6,880 nt of DNA from Flavobacteriaceae bacterium UBA3078 (GTDB taxonomy: Bacteria > Bacteroidota > Bacteroidia > Flavobacteriales > Flavobacteriaceae), in assembly GCA_002366675.1 (NCBI GenBank), contig DFBO01000023.1:1-6880 (forward strand). The letters run 5' to 3'. The translations under genes and the position numbers were made by a program. Numbering within the stretch: position 1 is the stretch's first letter; each line of letters opens with the position of its first letter. Of this stretch, positions 5,900 to 6,880 are shown in pieces. Under the pieces are notes generated by a model. The model was not told where the DNA came from. It searched no databases and saw nothing but the letters and a program-made list of their open reading frames with translations.

Positions 5900-6880
5900 T
5901 TATCTCTTTATAATTTTATGAGTTATCATGTTTCCATTAACAGAAGATCTTAAGAAATAAGTCCCTTCACTTAAATTTGAGAAATCTATTGTTGCTTCCA
6001 TAGATTTAGGATTCAAGCTCAAAACTTCTTGTCCTAACATATTTACTACTGTTACAGAATCAATATTCTGTTTTGCATTTATATGTAATAAACCTGTTGT
6101 TGGATTAGGGTAATAATTAAATTGAGTAGAGGTAAACTCATCAATTGTTAATGTTGCACAAGTTACATCAGCTAACCAGCCAGTTTCTTGAACGCTTCCA
6201 TCAGATGTAAATACAAAAGTTAAAGCACCTGAAGCATCTGTAGATGTAAATGAGTCATTAATGTTAAGTTCACTTGCAGGATCAAATGGTATTCCTCCAT
6301 CTCCACTTTCTTCACCACAAAGTGTTTGTGCTAATACTGGATAAGTATTATTAGGTCCGTTATAAATCGTTAAGAAATCCCAACACCCATCTTGATTATC
6401 AACTCCAAAAGCATTTACTTCTATATCTACATAAGTAAATGTTACTGTTACTGCTTCACCAGAAACAGATGGAGAAATAGTTGTTGTTGTACTTTCATCA
6501 GGTCCATAATTTCCTGATACTCCTCCTGAATCTACAAAATTACCATCACAAACTGCTGGTGCAGCTTCTGTAATGAAGGTGTCTAAATCTCTAGTAGACA
6601 TACCTGCCGTATCGCAATCGGCCATTATATATGCATCATAAGTTGTTGCAGGCATTAATGGTGTAGCTGTTGCAGTTAATGTTCCGGAAGGAATATTTTC
6701 AGTATATATAGGAGTATCTACATCTGGATCGTCACCAGCATTAAACACACTAAAAATATATCCATTATCTGCATTTGCAATTGCGTCCCAAGTGTAAGTA
6801 GCAGATGTATCAGTAGTTGCAGTATTTGTAAAATTCCCAGGAGTTACACATGTAGTTGGTAATCCACAGGTTACATCAGC
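5900..6880 (-). CDS. C-terminal part of a secreted multidomain protein (FN3-like, CUB, T9SS type A sorting domain)
   Basis: The frame is open to the right edge, so only the last 326 residues are seen and there is no start here. In visible numbering, residues 1-5 (ADVTC) look like the end of an earlier CUB domain. Residues about 11-100 are fibronectin-III-like (TYTWDAIANADNGYIFSVF, then TPLMPATTYDAYIMADC). Residues about 111-241 are a CUB domain with four cysteines (VCDGNF, DGCWDFLTIYNG, TLCGEE, ADVTC). Residues about 253-326 are a T9SS type A C-terminal sorting domain (NYYPNPTTGLLHI, VTVVNMLGQEVL, LSEGTYFLRS, final HKIIKR). Such tails direct Bacteroidota proteins across the outer membrane for surface attachment or release. 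FN3 and CUB modules usually assist binding in adhesins or secreted proteases and other hydrolases. Any catalytic domain lies outside the window, so the activity is unknown. It is convergent with the terC-family gene and shares its terminator. Confidence 0.9.
   Translation of the reverse strand, partial: ADVTCGLPTTCVTPGNFTNTATTDTSATYTWDAIANADNGYIFSVFNAGDDPDVDTPIYTENIPSGTLTATATPLMPATTYDAYIMADCDTAGMSTRDLDTFITEAAPAVCDGNFVDSGGVSGNYGPDESTTTTISPSVSGEAVTVTFTYVDIEVNAFGVDNQDGCWDFLTIYNGPNNTYPVLAQTLCGEESGDGGIPFDPASELNINDSFTSTDASGALTFVFTSDGSVQETGWLADVTCATLTIDEFTSTQFNYYPNPTTGLLHINAKQNIDSVTVVNMLGQEVLSLNPKSMEATIDFSNLSEGTYFLRSSVNGNMITHKIIKR
6157..6172 (-). repeat. Short direct repeat marking a duplicated CUB-FN3 module (second copy at 6865-6880)
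   Basis: CACAAGTTACATCAGC here and CACAGGTTACATCAGC at 6865-6880 agree at 15 of 16 bases. Both encode the CUB-ending peptide ADVTC on the minus strand. They lie 708 bp apart, exactly 236 codons, which implies that the protein repeats a CUB plus FN3-like unit and that another CUB copy begins just beyond the right edge. Confidence 0.65.

Noticed and set aside
6746..6748. GTG as a start for a 282-residue secreted protein
   Set aside because: The same frame stays open and encodes FN3-like sequence to the window edge, and no signal peptide follows the GTG. It is an internal valine.
1..6880. CRISPR array, tRNA, rRNA, riboswitch, insertion sequence or phage genes
   Set aside because: No regularly spaced repeats, cloverleaf-like sequence, transposase or integrase motifs were seen on either strand.

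Overview
The window looks like chromosomal DNA of a member of the Flavobacteriaceae (Bacteroidota). The evidence is very AT-rich sequence, a C-terminal type IX secretion (T9SS) sorting domain, a bacillithiol-pathway glycosyltransferase of the Bacteroidota kind, a GH3/serine-hydrolase fusion, and a TAnnTTTG-type promoter -7 element in place of a sigma70-like -10 box. This assignment is inferred from gene content. No rRNA or other marker gene is present.

Layout. Positions 1-4467 form one leftward (minus-strand) gene group. It starts with a 972-residue exported protein that joins a NagZ-like GH3 beta-N-acetylglucosaminidase to a beta-lactamase-fold serine hydrolase. After 14 bp comes bshA, the first enzyme of bacillithiol synthesis. 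After a further 51 bp comes the 5' part of a Gfo/Idh/MocA-type NAD-dependent oxidoreductase whose signal-peptide region carries an apparent one-base frameshift; it runs off the left edge. Positions 4468-4681 are a divergent intergenic region with an 18-bp perfect inverted repeat around a 48-bp spacer and a 14-bp palindrome. Positions 4682-5843 hold a rightward two-gene unit: a small lipoprotein of unknown function and, one base later, a TerC-family membrane protein. A strong hairpin with T-runs on both strands (5847-5884) ends this unit and also serves the convergent gene at 5900-6880. That gene is the C-terminal part of a large secreted protein with fibronectin-III-like, CUB and T9SS sorting domains, running off the right edge.

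How the genes may work together. The fusion protein combines two activities that Bacillus subtilis encodes as separate neighbouring muropeptide-rescue enzymes (NagZ and AmiE), so a one-polypeptide muropeptide degrader is a reasonable hypothesis. BshA uses UDP-GlcNAc, which gives a possible but unproven amino-sugar link inside the operon. TerC-family proteins are tied to metal (notably Mn) handling at the membrane, and the lipoprotein may act with it.

The items most worth a second look are the inverted repeat between the divergent genes, whose inversion would move a matching promoter -7 element from one side to the other; the frameshift in the oxidoreductase leader; and the two-domain fusion.
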